Origin: Tenrec ecaudatus
Lineage: Eukaryota; Chordata; Mammalia; Afrosoricida; Tenrecidae
DNA length: 64,000 nucleotides
NCBI RefSeq assembly: GCF_050624435.1
Contig: NC_134536.1
Location: forward strand, 7,444,758-7,508,757
Direction of reading: 5' to 3'
In this document: positions 46,405 to 57,840 of the stretch, piece by piece
How positions within the stretch are numbered: position 1 is the stretch's first letter
Layout of the letters: every line of letters starts with the position of its first letter
Program-made: the position numbers and the translations under genes
The notes under the pieces: model-generated
The model's database searches: none
What the model was told of the DNA's origin: nothing
The model's input: only the letters and a program-made list of their open reading frames with translations

Positions 46405-46545
46405 CAAAACAACCCAAACTCACTGCCATCAAGCCCATTCTGAGTCGTGGTGACCTGTAGAATCGAGAAGTGCGGCCCCTGTGGGTCCGGGACACAGTAA
46501 CTCGTGACGGGAGCAGCAGGCCCGTCTTTCTCCAAGGGACCTTTC
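46405..46545 (-). mobile_element. AfroSINE, antisense, truncated
   Basis: It has 'cccaaactcactgccatcaag' and 'agtaactcgtgacgggagca' but lacks the tRNA-like end. Confidence 0.8.
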
Positions 46546-47392
46546 AAAGCCCAACTTGTAATGACTACACTACACAGTAACCATGCCCTACCCACACCGG
46601 CCTCTCTCCATCTCAGTCCCCACGTGAAGCTCATCTCAGAGGGACTTCCTTCAGTAGCAATGACACAAGCCACCAGAACCATCTTAAAAGGCACGTGGAG
46701 GTTTGCGGGGTGGGTTGGGGGCATCCAGTCAGGTCCAGTTCGGAGTGACTAGAGGGAACCACGGAAGGAAACAGTGCCCTGCCCCGGGCTGTCCTCCCCA
46801 GCGATGCTCTGCTGGAGCTCACATGGTCACACCTCTGTATCATTCCATCTCCTACCAGCACAGACACACGCTGAGCTTGTCTGCTGGGCGTCTTAGGTGG
46901 GAGACCAAGGCGTCTCTCTGAATGGGGTCTCTCTCTCTCTGATGGGGTCCTCTCTCTGACTAGGGTTTGGGTGAAGCGACGAGCGCCCACTGGAGCGAGA
47001 GCCCAATTAGTATGTTTTCAAAGATTCAGGATTTGGAAAGAAACAAAATGTAGCCTCTTGGAAGGCACCTCCGACCTGGAATTTCTGAAATAAAACTAAG
47101 GGTAACCTTCCTCACGGAGGGCCCCCAGGAAGACCCAGGCGCCCACGCTTCCCTCTCAGAGAAGCGAAAGACAACTTTGCCATTTCAAAAGGAGGAGGCT
47201 TGCCAACACCTCCCGGTCTGTGGCCACCCCCACCCAATAAGATGGCACTGGGGCAGGGATAAAGCAAGTCCTTTGTTCCCAGCCTCTCACTCGGAGCTCA
47301 CAAATGTGGGTCAGAAGCAGTGTCTCACCGGGGGAGGCAGCCAGAGAAGTGGCATCTCCTACCCGAAGTCCAGTGAAGCGTGGGGGGCGGTG

Positions 47393-47452
47393 GTGCAGCG
47401 GGTGGGGGTGGGGTGGGGGTGTGGTGGGGGTGGGGGTGGAGGTGGGCAGAGC
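47393..47452 (+). repeat. G-rich (GGGGGTG)n block
   Basis: At least seven G runs in 60 bases, a G-quadruplex candidate in the intron. On the sense strand of SLC22A3 it is C-rich. Confidence 0.85.
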
Positions 47453-48116
47453 TGTTTTCTGTGAGGTCATTTTAGGAGCTGCTTCCTCTCCTAGCCTCAT
47501 CAGCATTCCTCACAGGGCTCCCTCTGCTGCTCAAAGCTTCCAGAAGCAACTAGAGGGAAGGGCCTTTGGAATGTTAATTCCACAGCCTGAACTGGAAGGC
47601 AGGACTGTGGGCTCAGAGGGAGGCAGTGAGCAGACATGGAGCACAGGGTCTCTGAAACCTCTTCTTGCCAGTCTGGAACCAGTGACTGTACAAGTGGTTG
47701 GTGGCTGTAAAAGTCACCAAGCCTATTGTTGGCTACAGAAATAAAATGTGGCCCGAATAAGATCAGTTCCTTTTCCCCTCTGGCTAAGCAGGACTTTTAA
47801 GTTTCACTTTTTCAATCTGGAGAAACCACAAAATAGAACCGATTAGACAAATAAATAAATAAATAAAGTGTAGGTTTTCTAAGCAGTTTTGGGGTGTTCT
47901 GAAAGGAGCACACCCTGCCATCTGCCCCCTCAAAAAAAGCCCCCAAGAATTTCCTCTGTGTCAGTCATGACTCACGTGTGTCAGGGTAGAATTGGGCTTC
48001 CATGGCTGGCTTTGGGGCCAAAGATCACCACGCCTTTCTTCTGAGGTGCCCGCTGAGAAATTCCAGCCTTTCAGTTAGCAGCCTCACACGCTAACGATTG
48101 GCACCACGCTAATTGC

Positions 48117-48290
48117 CATGGAGCAGTTACTCTTGGGGCTGCTCACCGCAAGGTCAGCAGTTTGAAACCACTAGGAGGAGCAAGATGATGCTTTGTACTC
48201 CCGTAAAGAGTTTCAGTCCTGGAAACCCACAGGGCCAGTTCTACCCTATCGCATGGGCTAACTGAGTCAGCATGAGCTTGATGGCAGTGA
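48117..48290 (+). mobile_element. AfroSINE
   Basis: It has 'ccgcaaggtcagcagtttga' and ends 'gagcttgatggcagtgagcg'. Confidence 0.85.
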
Positions 48291-48299
48291 GCGATTACC

Positions 48300-48505
48300 A
48301 CCCTGGAGAAGGGCATCCTGCTCAGTAGTCAGGGGGCAGCGAAAAGGAGGCAGGCCTTTGATGAGATGGATGGACACAGTGGCTGCAACCCTGGGCTCAA
48401 ACACACGGCCAATTGTGAGGATGGTTCAGGACTGGGTGGTGTCTTGTTCTCCTCGGGGTCCCTGAGAGTCAGAACCGAGTCAATGGCCCCTAACAACAAA
48501 CTCAG
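48300..48505 (+). mobile_element. RTE/BovB 3' end
   Basis: 'ctggagaagggcatcctgct' and 'acacagtggctgcaaccctg' lead to 'gagagtcagaaccgagtcaa' and 'cccctaacaacaaa'. It directly follows a SINE. Confidence 0.8.
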
Positions 48506-50109
48506 GGTAGGGATAAAGAGGTGACCAAGACTCGATAGCATTAAGGAACAGACACGTTCTGATCAGCCAGACTCTCCACCTCTGAGAATGTCAGGTCAAT
48601 GAGGTCAAGGTGAACCCTTGGCTTTTGCTTTTCTTGCCCGGCCCTCCCTAGGTAGCGGAGGGCTCCCTTCTCTGTCCCACAGGTTGGCATTCATCAACCC
48701 CTTCGTGGATGGGTCTATCTGACATGCCGGAGTTCATCAGATTTCACAGAACAGACAGACGTGTCTGCAAAGCATGGCTCTCCTGACTCCAGGCTGTGCC
48801 GTGTGGACCGGCTCCTCCCTCATCCCTGGTTCTCCGAGGAGAATCAGACAGGACAGGCTTCCCGGAGGGCCAGCTCCCCCACCTCTGTCCCCCATAACCC
48901 CCCACTTTCTACTCCCTAGAACCTGGAAATGATGAACTTGCTCGAATTCACGTGCTCCCTGGGAGTGAAAAGGCCTCCAGAGCAGCCCCTGCTGTGCTCA
49001 GGGGCAGAGAGGAACTGGTGTGTGACAGCACCTTTGGGCCTCATTGGCCACCTCTGCTTGGCGTTGACCCTGTGCAGTCCGCCAATCCATCAACCTCACC
49101 CCTGAGCACCTCTGATCTCATGCCCCGCCACCCAGCACCCCTGCCACATCTGTACTGCGTCCTATCACCGGCCCCCACCCTCATCTCGACTCTTCGTGTC
49201 CAAAGTGCTGTGGTGTTGACAGGTTACCCCTCGATGCCGGGCAGTGGCCAGGTTGCCAGCGGGCACACACGGCTCGTCTCCCAGAGCCTGTCCTTCTCAG
49301 TTTCTGTGGGAACATCATTGCCCAATCATGACAGAGCACAGCAAGTCCTGAATCCAGACGGGCCTTAGAACGCGTGGCTCTACCTCGTACTGTGGAACCC
49401 GCTCCTACCTGGCCCTGTGGGGACATGCTCTCATCCTTCATGCTGCTGCGTTTGTCTCCCGGGGCTGCTGTCGCAATAAAAAATGACCTCAAAGGAGCAG
49501 TGAAAACCTTGTCTGCTGATTCCCCACTCTGATGTACCCTGGACCTAATCTAGTTTCCAACATTTTCTGGATTGTTGCTGTTGTTCATATTAGGGTTTGT
49601 CTCAGATGTGGTAGGTCATTGGGAGGGGTCACCCTCTTGAAGTTGTGCTATATGCTTTCCTGTTCTCCGGTGTAGGACCCCCAGGACTGATGAACCTACA
49701 GGGACAGCAAAGGTGTCAGGGGCCGGGGCAGGGGATACAGTGGTGGTGGTGTGAAACTGATGTGATTCAATGATGAATGACATGATATATGTGTGTCAAA
49801 TCCCAATTTTAAAAAAGTGGGAGGCGGCTTTACAGAATGGCATTTATTATCTTGTGATCCAGGAGGCGAGAACACCGAATTGAGAGCATGGAGCTGCGGA
49901 GAGGCCCTGGGTTGGTGTCTATCTCTCCGTTTCTTTCTTGTTTTAAGATGCAACTTAGAAGTGATTATGTTCATTATCAGTTTAAAGAAATATATATATT
50001 TTCAGGTGAAGGAGAAATGCACATGGATGGAGCCTCCAGTGAGTTCTCTCTGAGCATCGGCAGGGATGTGAGTGGTCTTGCTCTCCTGCCGAGTGCACGG
50101 GAGAGTGGA

Positions 50110-50545
50110 TGAGAGGAGATGTAGCTAGGTTACCACTTGACACTGTATCATGTGATCTCTCCGTTTTGACCCATTTTAAAGTTTTAGTTCTTCATCTTTT
50201 CTGCCATCTCTTTAATTGGGGTTTGTTTCTATTCTATTTTGCTAGTATTGTGAGTTATTTTGTGTCTGTATGGTTTTCACTCTGTGAGACCCAGGATGGG
50301 GGAGTCGGCAGGAAGAGTAACTGAAGTAGCGATTTCTTGGGGGCATGAGAAGGGAGGTGGGGAGTGTGTGTGTGTGGGGAGGTATGAGGAGTTGTTAACA
50401 AGGAGTACAAGAAAGCAGACGATTTTTCTGGGATTAATTATAGTGGTAATTGTATGGGTCTTCTTGATATGATTGGACTATTGAATTGTTTGATATGTGG
50501 ACTATGTCCCAATAAAACTGTTTAAAAGAAAAATAAAAATATATA
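50110..50545 (+). mobile_element. LINE-like 3' end, second family, copy 2
   Basis: It ends 'gactattgaattgtttgata', 'tgtggactatgtcccaataa' and 'aactgtttaaaagaaaaat'. This matches the copy at 35510 closely at the 3' end, with an AATAAA before the A-rich tail. Confidence 0.7.
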
Positions 50546-50777
50546 AATAAGTGATTAGGTTTAGGCCTACCCCAGTCTGGTAGGGCCTCACTAACATAAC
50601 AAAAGAAATCCTTTATTGCCCATCAGGCTTGCAGTCATGAGCCCAGGGTGTTAGGGTTTTAATGCAGATTTGGGGGGGGTTGTACAAGCCAACTCATCAC
50701 CCATGCTTGGTCCTTATGTCCATGAAGGTCCCCTAATGACCCAGAGATGGCTAAATCCGGTAACAAACAAATCAACA

Positions 50778-50948
50778 ACAACCAAACTCGCTGCCATCCA
50801 GCCGATGCTGACTCATTTTACCTAGAGGGCAGGTCAACCCACCCAGTGGGGTTCTAGCCTGTGAGCCCTGTCTTTCTCTCAAGGGGTTTCAAACTGCTGA
50901 CCCCAGGGTTAGCAGCCTGACACATAACCACTGTGCCACTAGGGCCGC
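50778..50948 (-). mobile_element. AfroSINE, antisense
   Basis: It runs from 'aaccaaactcgctgccatcc' to 'ataaccactgtgccactagg'. Confidence 0.88.
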
Positions 50949-51029
50949 TTTAAATCCGATAAACAGGTCTATCATTTCATTTGTCACAGTGAATGGTGGC
51001 AGGATTACAGTGTCTACCAGCCTCGTTTT

Positions 51030-51320
51030 TGTTATTAGGTGCCATGGAGTTGGCTCTGATCCGCAGAGACCACAACAGAACGAGACATTGCGCGGCCCTG
51101 CACCAGCCTCACAATCGCTTCTCTGCCTGAGCCCGCTGATGGCGCCACTATGTCCAGCCAACTTGTGGAGGGGCTTCCTCTGCTATGCTGCCCCTCCTTT
51201 TTATCAAACATGATGTCCTGGGACTGGTTTCTCTTGACAATATGCCCAAAATATGGAAGATGAAGTCGTGCCATTCTTGCCTCCGAGGAACGCCCTGATC
51301 TGTCTTACTTCCACGTACTG
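51030..51320 (-). mobile_element. RTE/BovB 3' fragment, antisense
   Basis: 'ttattaggtgccatggagtt', 'ccagcctcacaatcgcttct', 'atcaaacatgatgtcctggg' and a worn 'ctccgaggaacgccctgatc' appear in antisense order. Confidence 0.8.
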
Positions 51321-52449
51321 TGGTAGCTGGGGTGTTGCTGGAAGTGACGTCATGGTGTTTTAAATGCCAGCAGAGTGACCCAAAGTGAACGAGTTTCAGC
51401 AGAACTTCCAGGCTCAGAACAGACAATGACTAAGGCCTCGGCTCCCCGTCTTGGAGGAAGAAGCTGCTGACAACCTGAAGCACAGCTGCAGCCCTCAGTA
51501 GACATGAACGTCTCGAGGGCCAGAATGACCTCTCCTTTGACCTTGCAGTCTCCGTACCCACGTGTGTCGAGGATTAGGCTCGCCATGACCAATGACACCA
51601 CAAATGGAATAGCCAGGAAAGGTGATTAAAGTAAAAACAACCATTTTAAGAGCTGGCTGTTTTGTTTTGAGTATAACGGAAGTATTTCTTTAATGCTTTT
51701 TTTCATGCAGATAAGGGTGCATACACTACATACACACTGCATTCCTTATTAATTGATTTTGAGATGAACTTGTTTATCACAAAAGATTCCAAGTCCATTT
51801 TCAATTTTACTTTTCCTCCCCCCACCCCCACCTTTTTTAAGCCACTAAAACCACTATTTAGGCCGGAGGGATAAGGAATCGGGAAGGATTTTTCATTTTT
51901 TAAAGAAACACTATTTTTTACACAGCCCATCTCAAGAAACGAAATCAACAACTATCCTATTAAACCCTCCACCGACGTGGTGAAAATGTTTGTCTGTTTT
52001 TTCCTGTCATGCGCTCTAAGACAAACATTTGACTCCCTGACCTTAGAAAGATTCTTCAGCCTGAGGGTCAACTTTGCCTCAAGAACGCGCTCAGGAGGCA
52101 CACCTGTTACTAACACGGGAACTGCCCAGGAGTTCCTTCTTGCCCTGTGACTTTCATTTACAAAGACTATTGGTTTTCCATTCAACAATTCAGACACAGT
52201 TTTGTTTTGTAATGTTGACTACTATCTCCACAAGGGAACCAGGCATTCCGAGCTGGTGTGAGCCCAACATCCACGTCACTCACAAGGAACACACAACAAT
52301 TTGAGAGCAACCCCCCCAAATATCTATAGAATGAATCTCTTGGCCCACCGATTATGCAGAGCATGGAAGGATATCACTAAAGCTTGGGGGGGGGGGGTAA
52401 TGATACATTTCCTATGGACATATCCTTCCTAGACTTGACTACTATCTTA

Positions 52450-52452
<3 letters not shown>

Positions 52453-52486
<34 letters not shown>
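52453..52486. repeat. (GT)n microsatellite
   Basis: About 17 GT units, ending 40 bases from the donor of SLC22A3 exon 7. A run of 12 G lies just before, at 52387-52398. Confidence 0.95.
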
Positions 52487-52525
52487 GTGTTCTTTGGATG
52501 CTAAACAGCAGTTGGGGAAGATTAC

Positions 52526-52740
52526 CTTCTGGTAAGAACGCAGTGACGAGGCATGCCACTCCCGCCACGACATTGCTCACAGCAAAGGGGAGGCGGCGTC
52601 CAAATCGCTCAATGGTCAGTAAAATCAAGAGAGCTCCAGGCAGCTCCACAACTCCAGAGATGAAAAAATCTATGTAGAGGTTGCCACCTATAATCCCCAG
52701 GCGCATGACCAGTCCTTGGTACACCACCGCACTCGTGAAC
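52526..52740 (-). CDS. SLC22A3: SLC22A3 exon 7: TM7-TM9
   Basis: On the - strand an acceptor ccctgcag and a GTAATC donor border 215 bp. It encodes [20 protein letters not shown], then [36 protein letters not shown] and a last part ending LVTAFLPEG. The ERFGRR segment is the conserved charged loop after TM8 in the SLC22 family. One split base at each end fits exons 6 and 8. Confidence 0.97.
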
Positions 52741-52862
52741 CTGCAGGGACGTTGGGAGACACCAGAGAAGAACAAAGGAGAGGCAAATTCAACCCAAGAG
52801 GAAGAAAGGGGAGTCGTGGAAATGTGACAGGACCCCCAAAATCCAACACGACTCAGACTTAC
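52741..52862 (-). other. SLC22A3: SLC22A3 intron 6 (122 bp)
   Basis: A very short intron bounded by GTAAGT at its 5' end and CCCTGCAG at its 3' end, read on the - strand. It contains no repeat. Confidence 0.93.
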
Positions 52863-52960
52863 CAAGCAAACATAAGTATCAGTGTGCACTTCCTCATTTG
52901 AGGCGTTCTCACCAGGTCTAGAAAGGATGGGTTGCTAACTTCTTCATCGGTCACAGTGAT
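52863..52960 (-). CDS. SLC22A3: SLC22A3 exon 6: end of cytoplasmic loop and start of TM7
   Basis: On the - strand a 'tctcattcatag' acceptor and a GTAAGT donor border 98 bp. It starts in phase 0 with [20 protein letters not shown], continues [13 protein letters not shown] and ends two bases into the Trp codon. The [14 protein letters not shown] stretch matches OCT3 almost exactly. The preceding residues (in human the exon that ends NYSE) are not found in this window. Confidence 0.96.
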
Positions 52961-53334
52961 CTATGAATGAGAAAAGCATTTATCAGCAGCAATATCCAGC
53001 CACATATATTTGCAATATGACAGATGGGTCAAGAACTAGATTCGAGGCTGCTGAGTCAAATCAGCTTACTGAGCTGGCCAGGCTCTTTCCTACTGCGTCC
53101 GGCAGCCCTGAGACGTCTCAACCCTCAGCCTTTTCCACAGGTTGACTTCACCAGGAGGTTACCACCCTGAGAACAAATCCTTGGATTATATCAAGATCCT
53201 GCTCAACTGCTCTGAGAAAACCAGGAAAGCAAGGTATGTTCTGGACTAAAATGTGCTTATCTATTCATTAAAATGGGAGCAGGGAAATGAGAGGAGGAGT
53301 GGCTAATGCCAGGGGGATCCAAACCAATGTTTCT

Positions 53335-53545
53335 TTGTTTGCTGTTGCTGTTCAGTGTCCACTGGGTCCGTTCTAACCCCGAGCGACTACACACAATAGA
53401 AGGAAGCCCTGCCTGGTCCTGTGCCAGGCTGAAAGTGGTTCCTCTGCCCAAGCCCATGGCTACAGCCACTGTGTCCATGCCTCTTGTAGGGGGTCTTCCT
53501 CCCTCTCCACGTTACCAAGCATAAGGGCTTTCTCCAGACCACCTG
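53335..53545 (-). mobile_element. RTE/BovB 3' fragment, antisense
   Basis: 'ctgttcagtgtccactgggt', 'ggtcctgtgccaggctgaaa' and 'acagccactgtgtccatgcc' appear in antisense order; it ends at 'ataagggctttctccagacc'. Confidence 0.75.
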
Positions 53546-54169
53546 TCAGTTTGTGCTGTGTGGTGCTGTAGCACGGGAAGCCAGGCCACTGGCATTTCAA
53601 ATGCCAACAGGGCCATCTAAAGTGAAGGTTTCAGCGGAGCTTCCAGACTAAGAACAGACGACAAAGGAGGAAGGCAGACAGCGGCTCCTTCATATACTCC
53701 CATCTTCAGACCGTAGTTAGACAATCAAGATATGGTCATGCTAAGTCCAAGGGCACCGGTAGCTTCTCACGCTCCATGCACAAGGCTTAGGTTTAATTCC
53801 TGACCAATACCCCTCCTATGCAGCCACCCCCTGTCTGTCCATGGAGCTCTCATACTGTTATAATGCTGACCTGGTTTCGACAGACCCTCCAGGCTAAGAT
53901 AGGCTAGGTGATCTATTTCAGAAAAGCAGGTAAGGAATCACAATGGTGCAATTTGCATCCCACTGAAGATGGCCCTGGAGATGGAGCACCACCAGTCAGT
54001 GTTTCCTTCAGTCGTGCCTGGACTGCCGAGAGTCTGCTGCTGAGTCTAGGGCAGCCAATGGCAATAGCCATGCGAAGTCCAAGAACAAACAGCACAGGTA
54101 TCGTCTTGCTTCAGTTCACTGACTGAATCTTTTTCTGCGGAAAATATTGCAAAGAGTGGGATTTCAGGG

Positions 54170-54614
54170 GCACTTAACGTGTGCCCGTGTGGAACCTGCC
54201 CATAGACAAAGAGGTGTTCATTCACAAAACAAGGGGATACCGCATGCTTTAAAATCAGGAATGAGTGCATCAGGATCGTATCGTTGCCCATATTTATTCA
54301 ATCTGCATGCTGAGCAAATAGTCCGAGAAGACTGGCCTAGATGAAGAAGAATGTGGCATCAGGGATGGGGGAAGACTCAAGGACAAGCTGTGATCGGCAG
54401 GTGACACCACCCTGCTTGCTGAAGCAAAGGGGACTCGAAGCCCTTGACGCAGATGAAAGACTACAGCCTTCAAAGTGGATGACAACCCAAGGTCAAGAAG
54501 ACCAAACTCCCCACAACTGGACCAACAGACAACATCATGATCAAGCGGGATGAGACTGAAAAGGTCAAGGATTTCATTTCACTTGGATCACCATCAATTC
54601 TCAAGGAAGCCCAA
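54170..54614 (+). mobile_element. RTE/BovB reverse-transcriptase part, decayed
   Basis: The stretch 'ttattcaatctgcatgctga', 'gcaaatagtccgagaagact' and 'gatgagactgaaaaggtcaag' corresponds to the C-terminal part of the BovB RT and the region after it. The frame is broken by stops and indels. It continues at 54745 after a SINE insertion. Confidence 0.75.
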
Positions 54615-54744
54615 CCAAAAACAAGCTGCAAATCCACTGCCACTGAGTAGATTCTGACTCATAACTGCCTTACAGGACAGAGCAGAACTGCCCTTTGGGT
54701 GTCTTAGGCTGTGAATCTTTGCTGGAGCAGAAAGCGCCATCTGG
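54615..54744 (-). mobile_element. AfroSINE, antisense, inserted in RTE/BovB
   Basis: It starts 'ccaaccaaaaacaagctgca' and covers 'cactgccactgagtagattc' to 'ttgctggagcagaaagcgcc'. BovB sequence lies on both sides, so the SINE is the younger element; it is truncated. Confidence 0.75.
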
Positions 54745-54958
54745 ATGGACCAGTCCCTGGAACAAGACGGCACGTTTGGTAAAGCAGGGGATCCGCGAAA
54801 AAGGGGAAGCCTGTCCAGGAAGACCGTTGCAGTCGATGAAGTGACTTATCAACCGTTCTGAAGGTGGCCCAAGACTGTTCTGTTGTACAGGGGTCACTAT
54901 GAGTCAGAACTGACTGGATAGCATCTAACAACAACAACAACAACAACAATAACAATAA
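54745..54958 (+). mobile_element. RTE/BovB 3' end with (CAA)n tail
   Basis: 'ggaccagtccctggaacaag' to 'gtcagaactgactggatagc' is followed by 'atctaacaacaacaacaac'. The short CAA/ACA tail is typical for RTE-clade LINEs, which do not end in poly(A). Confidence 0.85.
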
Positions 54959-55287
54959 TGAAGCATCATTTTGATCCAGGAAATGTCAGCTCATTGCTAT
55001 TTGGTCATTCAAGCAGTTGGACTTATCTTGAACTCAAGCCAGCAAATATTTCTTGTTTGCTTGTTACGTATAAGGTGGTAAACAGAAAACAAAGAAGACC
55101 AGCAAACCCTCCAGCATAACCTAAGCTGCTTCTAGTCTAGAAGTGGGGAGACAACTGTCCAAAGGACCATCACAGAACTTCCTGAAGCAGCCTGTTTCAC
55201 CTTCCCAAACCCTGGCATCTTCAGTTACTTCTACTTGGAAGGCCCTTTGGCTACCCCAGTCCTGATTCCACCTTCTCTCAGAGGGCT

Positions 55288-55480
55288 GTGGGAATCCCTG
55301 GGTGGGCCAAACAGCTCAGTGTTTGCCTACTAACTCATGGTTGGGAGTCGTTTGAATCCACTAGTAGCGCTTCCGAAGACAGACATAGTGATAGGCTGCC
55401 GGAAAACCCTCCGGAGCACAGCTTCCCATCAACCCCACAGCGACTAACAACAGGAGGTCTTTCTGAACCTCGGATAGAAT
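55288..55480 (+). mobile_element. AfroSINE, variant subfamily
   Basis: It begins 'gggaatccctgggtgggcca' in place of 'ggagccctggtgg' and keeps a worn 'gagtcgtttgaatccactag' B box. The start resembles the other AfroSINE subfamily known from afrotherians. Confidence 0.65.
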
Positions 55481-55514
55481 GGGCCCTCCCGAACTGAGCC
55501 TCAGCCGACAGACA

Positions 55515-55995
55515 TCTGCCATTGTTGTTTCAGTGCCTTCAAGTTGGCTCTGACTCATAGTGACCCGATGTCCCACAGAACGAGACACCCCCTGGCCCTG
55601 TGCCATCCTCACAATTGTTCTTATGCTTGAGCCCATTGTTGCCGCCTCTGTGTCCGTCCATCTCGTTGAAGGCCTTCCTCTCGTTCGCTGCCCTCCCACC
55701 TTCACTTTACCAGGCACAGTGTCCTCCTCCAGGGACCGGGCTCTCCTGAAAACATGTCCGAAGTCTGTAAGAGGAAATCCTGGCATCCTGGTTTCTAAGA
55801 TGCATTCTGGCCCTATTTCTTCCAAGACGGATCTGATGGTTCTTTTTGCCAGTCCATGGTCCGTTCAATAGTCTTCACCAAAACCATAACTCTAACGCAT
55901 TGATTTTTCATCAGTATTCTTTATTCAGTGTCCAACCTTCCTATGCATATGAGGCAACTGAAAATACCATGACTTTGGTCACGTGCACCTCAGTC
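55515..55995 (-). mobile_element. RTE/BovB 3' fragment, antisense, long
   Basis: It is the best antisense copy, from 'attgttgtttcagtgccttc' through 'cctcacaattgttcttatgc', 'aaaacatgtccgaagtctgt' and 'ttccaagacggatctgatgg' to 'ttattcagtgtccaaccttc'. Confidence 0.88.
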
Positions 55996-56159
55996 CTCAA
56001 AGTAACATCCTTGCTTTCCAAATTTTAAAGAGGTCTTGTGCAGCAGGTTTACCTAATGCAATGTGTTGTTTGTTGGTAGCACCTATATAATTCCATTCCT
56101 TCATACGTTACCTATCCTTCTGATCCAGGTGCCGTGGAGCTATTTATAGGGGCGGGGGA

Positions 56160-56345
56160 TAACCAAACTCAAAAATCATTGCCATCAAGCAGATAAGGAC
56201 TCATAGTGACTCTATAGGAAAGTATGGAATCAGCCCTATGGATCCCTGAGACTGTAACTCTTGTCTTTCTCCCTCAAAGTGGATGGTGGATTTGAACTGC
56301 TGAACTTTTGGTTAACAGCCCAACACAAAACTACTATGCCACGGG
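56160..56345 (-). mobile_element. AfroSINE, antisense
   Basis: It runs from 'accaaactcaaaaatcattg' to 'cacaaaactactatgccacg'. Confidence 0.85.
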
Positions 56346-56714
56346 TGGGGGTGGGTGTCTATGTGGGAAGGGACCATGTGTTTGGTTAATAGCCGAACAT
56401 AGAAGCAGGAAACCAAGAGTCTAGCCACATCTGGTGGTCAGAAAGCTGCTTCAGTTCTGTCCTATACCCTGAGGCCCTGGCCTAGGAGGGCGGGACCCTT
56501 TCTTTCTGTTTACTCAACTCCAGACCTGGCTCCGAGCCCAGGCTTATCGAGCAGTGAGTTTGGTTTTCGGTTTTATCAGCCAATTCACAATGATACCTTT
56601 CAAGCATTCCATTCAAAGCTTGTTATCCACACCTCTGCCTGCTCTACGGAAAGTCTCTCTTAGTCTGCACAACAGACACCTTTAGATGACTTTCTTAGAG
56701 TAATCAAGTATTCG

Positions 56715-56970
56715 TTTTTTAAAAAATTATTTAATCATATTATTGGGGGCTTGTACAACTCTTACCACAATCCATGCATCCATCCATTGTGTCAAGCACA
56801 TTTGTACATTGGTTGCCATCCTCATTCTCAAAACATTTGCTTTCTACTTGAGGCCTTGGTATCAGCTCCTCATTTTTCCCCTCCCTCCCCACTCCCCTCT
56901 CCCTCATGAACCCTGAATAATTTATACATTATTTTGTCATATCTTACACTGTCCGACGTCTCCCTTCACC
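56715..56970 (-). mobile_element. L1-type 3' UTR, antisense, with TSD
   Basis: The flanks are agagtaatcaagta (56697-56710) and agactaatcaagta (56971-56984), one mismatch in 14. Between them are a T/A-rich tail and the shared 3' UTR from 'tattgggggcttgtacaact' to 'cgacgtctcccttcacc'. Confidence 0.88.
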
Positions 56971-57599
56971 AGACTAATCAAGTAGTAAGGTTTTCCTTCC
57001 GTCTCTATTTTCCGTGTCAAGATACGCTTCCCCCATTTCAATATTTCATGACTTGGGTGTCCTACAATCGCACTGTAAGGGTGCAATGCATCACAGATCA
57101 GATAGCATGTTCTTCCATACTTCGTGGTGCACAAAACGATGCTGCATCTTAGAACAGCAGTGTTCTAGAGTCAATGAAATACTCATCCTTACCACGATGG
57201 AATCTTGGAAGATTGCTAATCGGTCCCTCTAAGAACACTTTCCTCCACTCCTTGGCAGTAGAAGGAACCACATTTTTGCTAAGCACATGGTTCTCTAGCT
57301 AGAGTTGCACTTTCTAGACTCACTTTCTTTGATGGGTGGCCCTGAGAGCAGGATCTGACGGACAAGACGTGATTGGAAACATGTGTGCTTCTGGGTCTTG
57401 CCATTTAAAAAGAAATGGCATCTCCTTCGGTCGCCATCTTCTCCTTTCAATGGGATGGAGGAAGAGGAAGATGGTGGCAATCCAATTTCAGCTCCTTGAT
57501 CTGTCACGAGTGATGGGGAGAAACCCTTAAAGGGGTATGCCTGCCTTGGACCACTCACTTGTGGGTGGATGCGCTAGTGAGAAAGAGGCTTTCTCTCTC

Positions 57600-57840
57600 T
57601 TCTGTCACCTTGGTTTGGGGTCTGCGTTTCAGCAGCAGCACAGCCTGGTCCTGCGTCATCCTCACCATTGATGCAACCATCATGTCAGTTCATCTTGTCA
57701 AATGTCTTCCTCTTTTGGGCTGTCCCACTACTTGACCAAGCAGGACGTCCTTCTCCAGGGACCAGTCTCTCCTGACAACACGTCCAAAGTATGGGGGACA
57801 AAGTGTCACCATCCTTGTCTCTAAAGATCATCTTAATTGT
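57600..57840 (-). mobile_element. RTE/BovB 3' fragment, antisense
   Basis: 'ggtcctgcgtcatcctcacc', 'aagcaggacgtccttctcca' and 'gacaacacgtccaaagtatg' are the antisense landmarks. Confidence 0.8.

Larger units (their letters stand above)
42080..52525 (-). other. SLC22A3: SLC22A3 intron 7
   Basis: This 10.4-kb intron holds AfroSINEs (42195, 42745, 46405, 48117, 50778), RTE/BovB ends (43472, 43730, 48300, 51030), LINE-like tails (43310, 45960, 50110), a G-rich block (47393) and a GT microsatellite. Stretches 44170-45950, 46560-47390, 48510-50110 and 51440-52380 show no gene or repeat I can name; 44400-45600 is GC-richer, with short spurious open frames. Confidence 0.8.
29965..52960 (-). other. 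SLC22A3: SLC22A3 gene, 3' part (exons 6-11)
   Basis: Six - strand exons join in frame into about 231 residues of a 12-helix organic cation transporter. OCT3 (human 556 residues) moves monoamines and organic cations across the plasma membrane by facilitated diffusion. The pieces cover the end of the large cytoplasmic loop, TM7-TM12 and the tail. The assignment to SLC22A3 rather than SLC22A1 or A2 rests on the [20 protein letters not shown] block and the short basic tail ending SSSRL. Exons 1-5 are not in view. The 3' limit is tentative. Confidence 0.93.
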
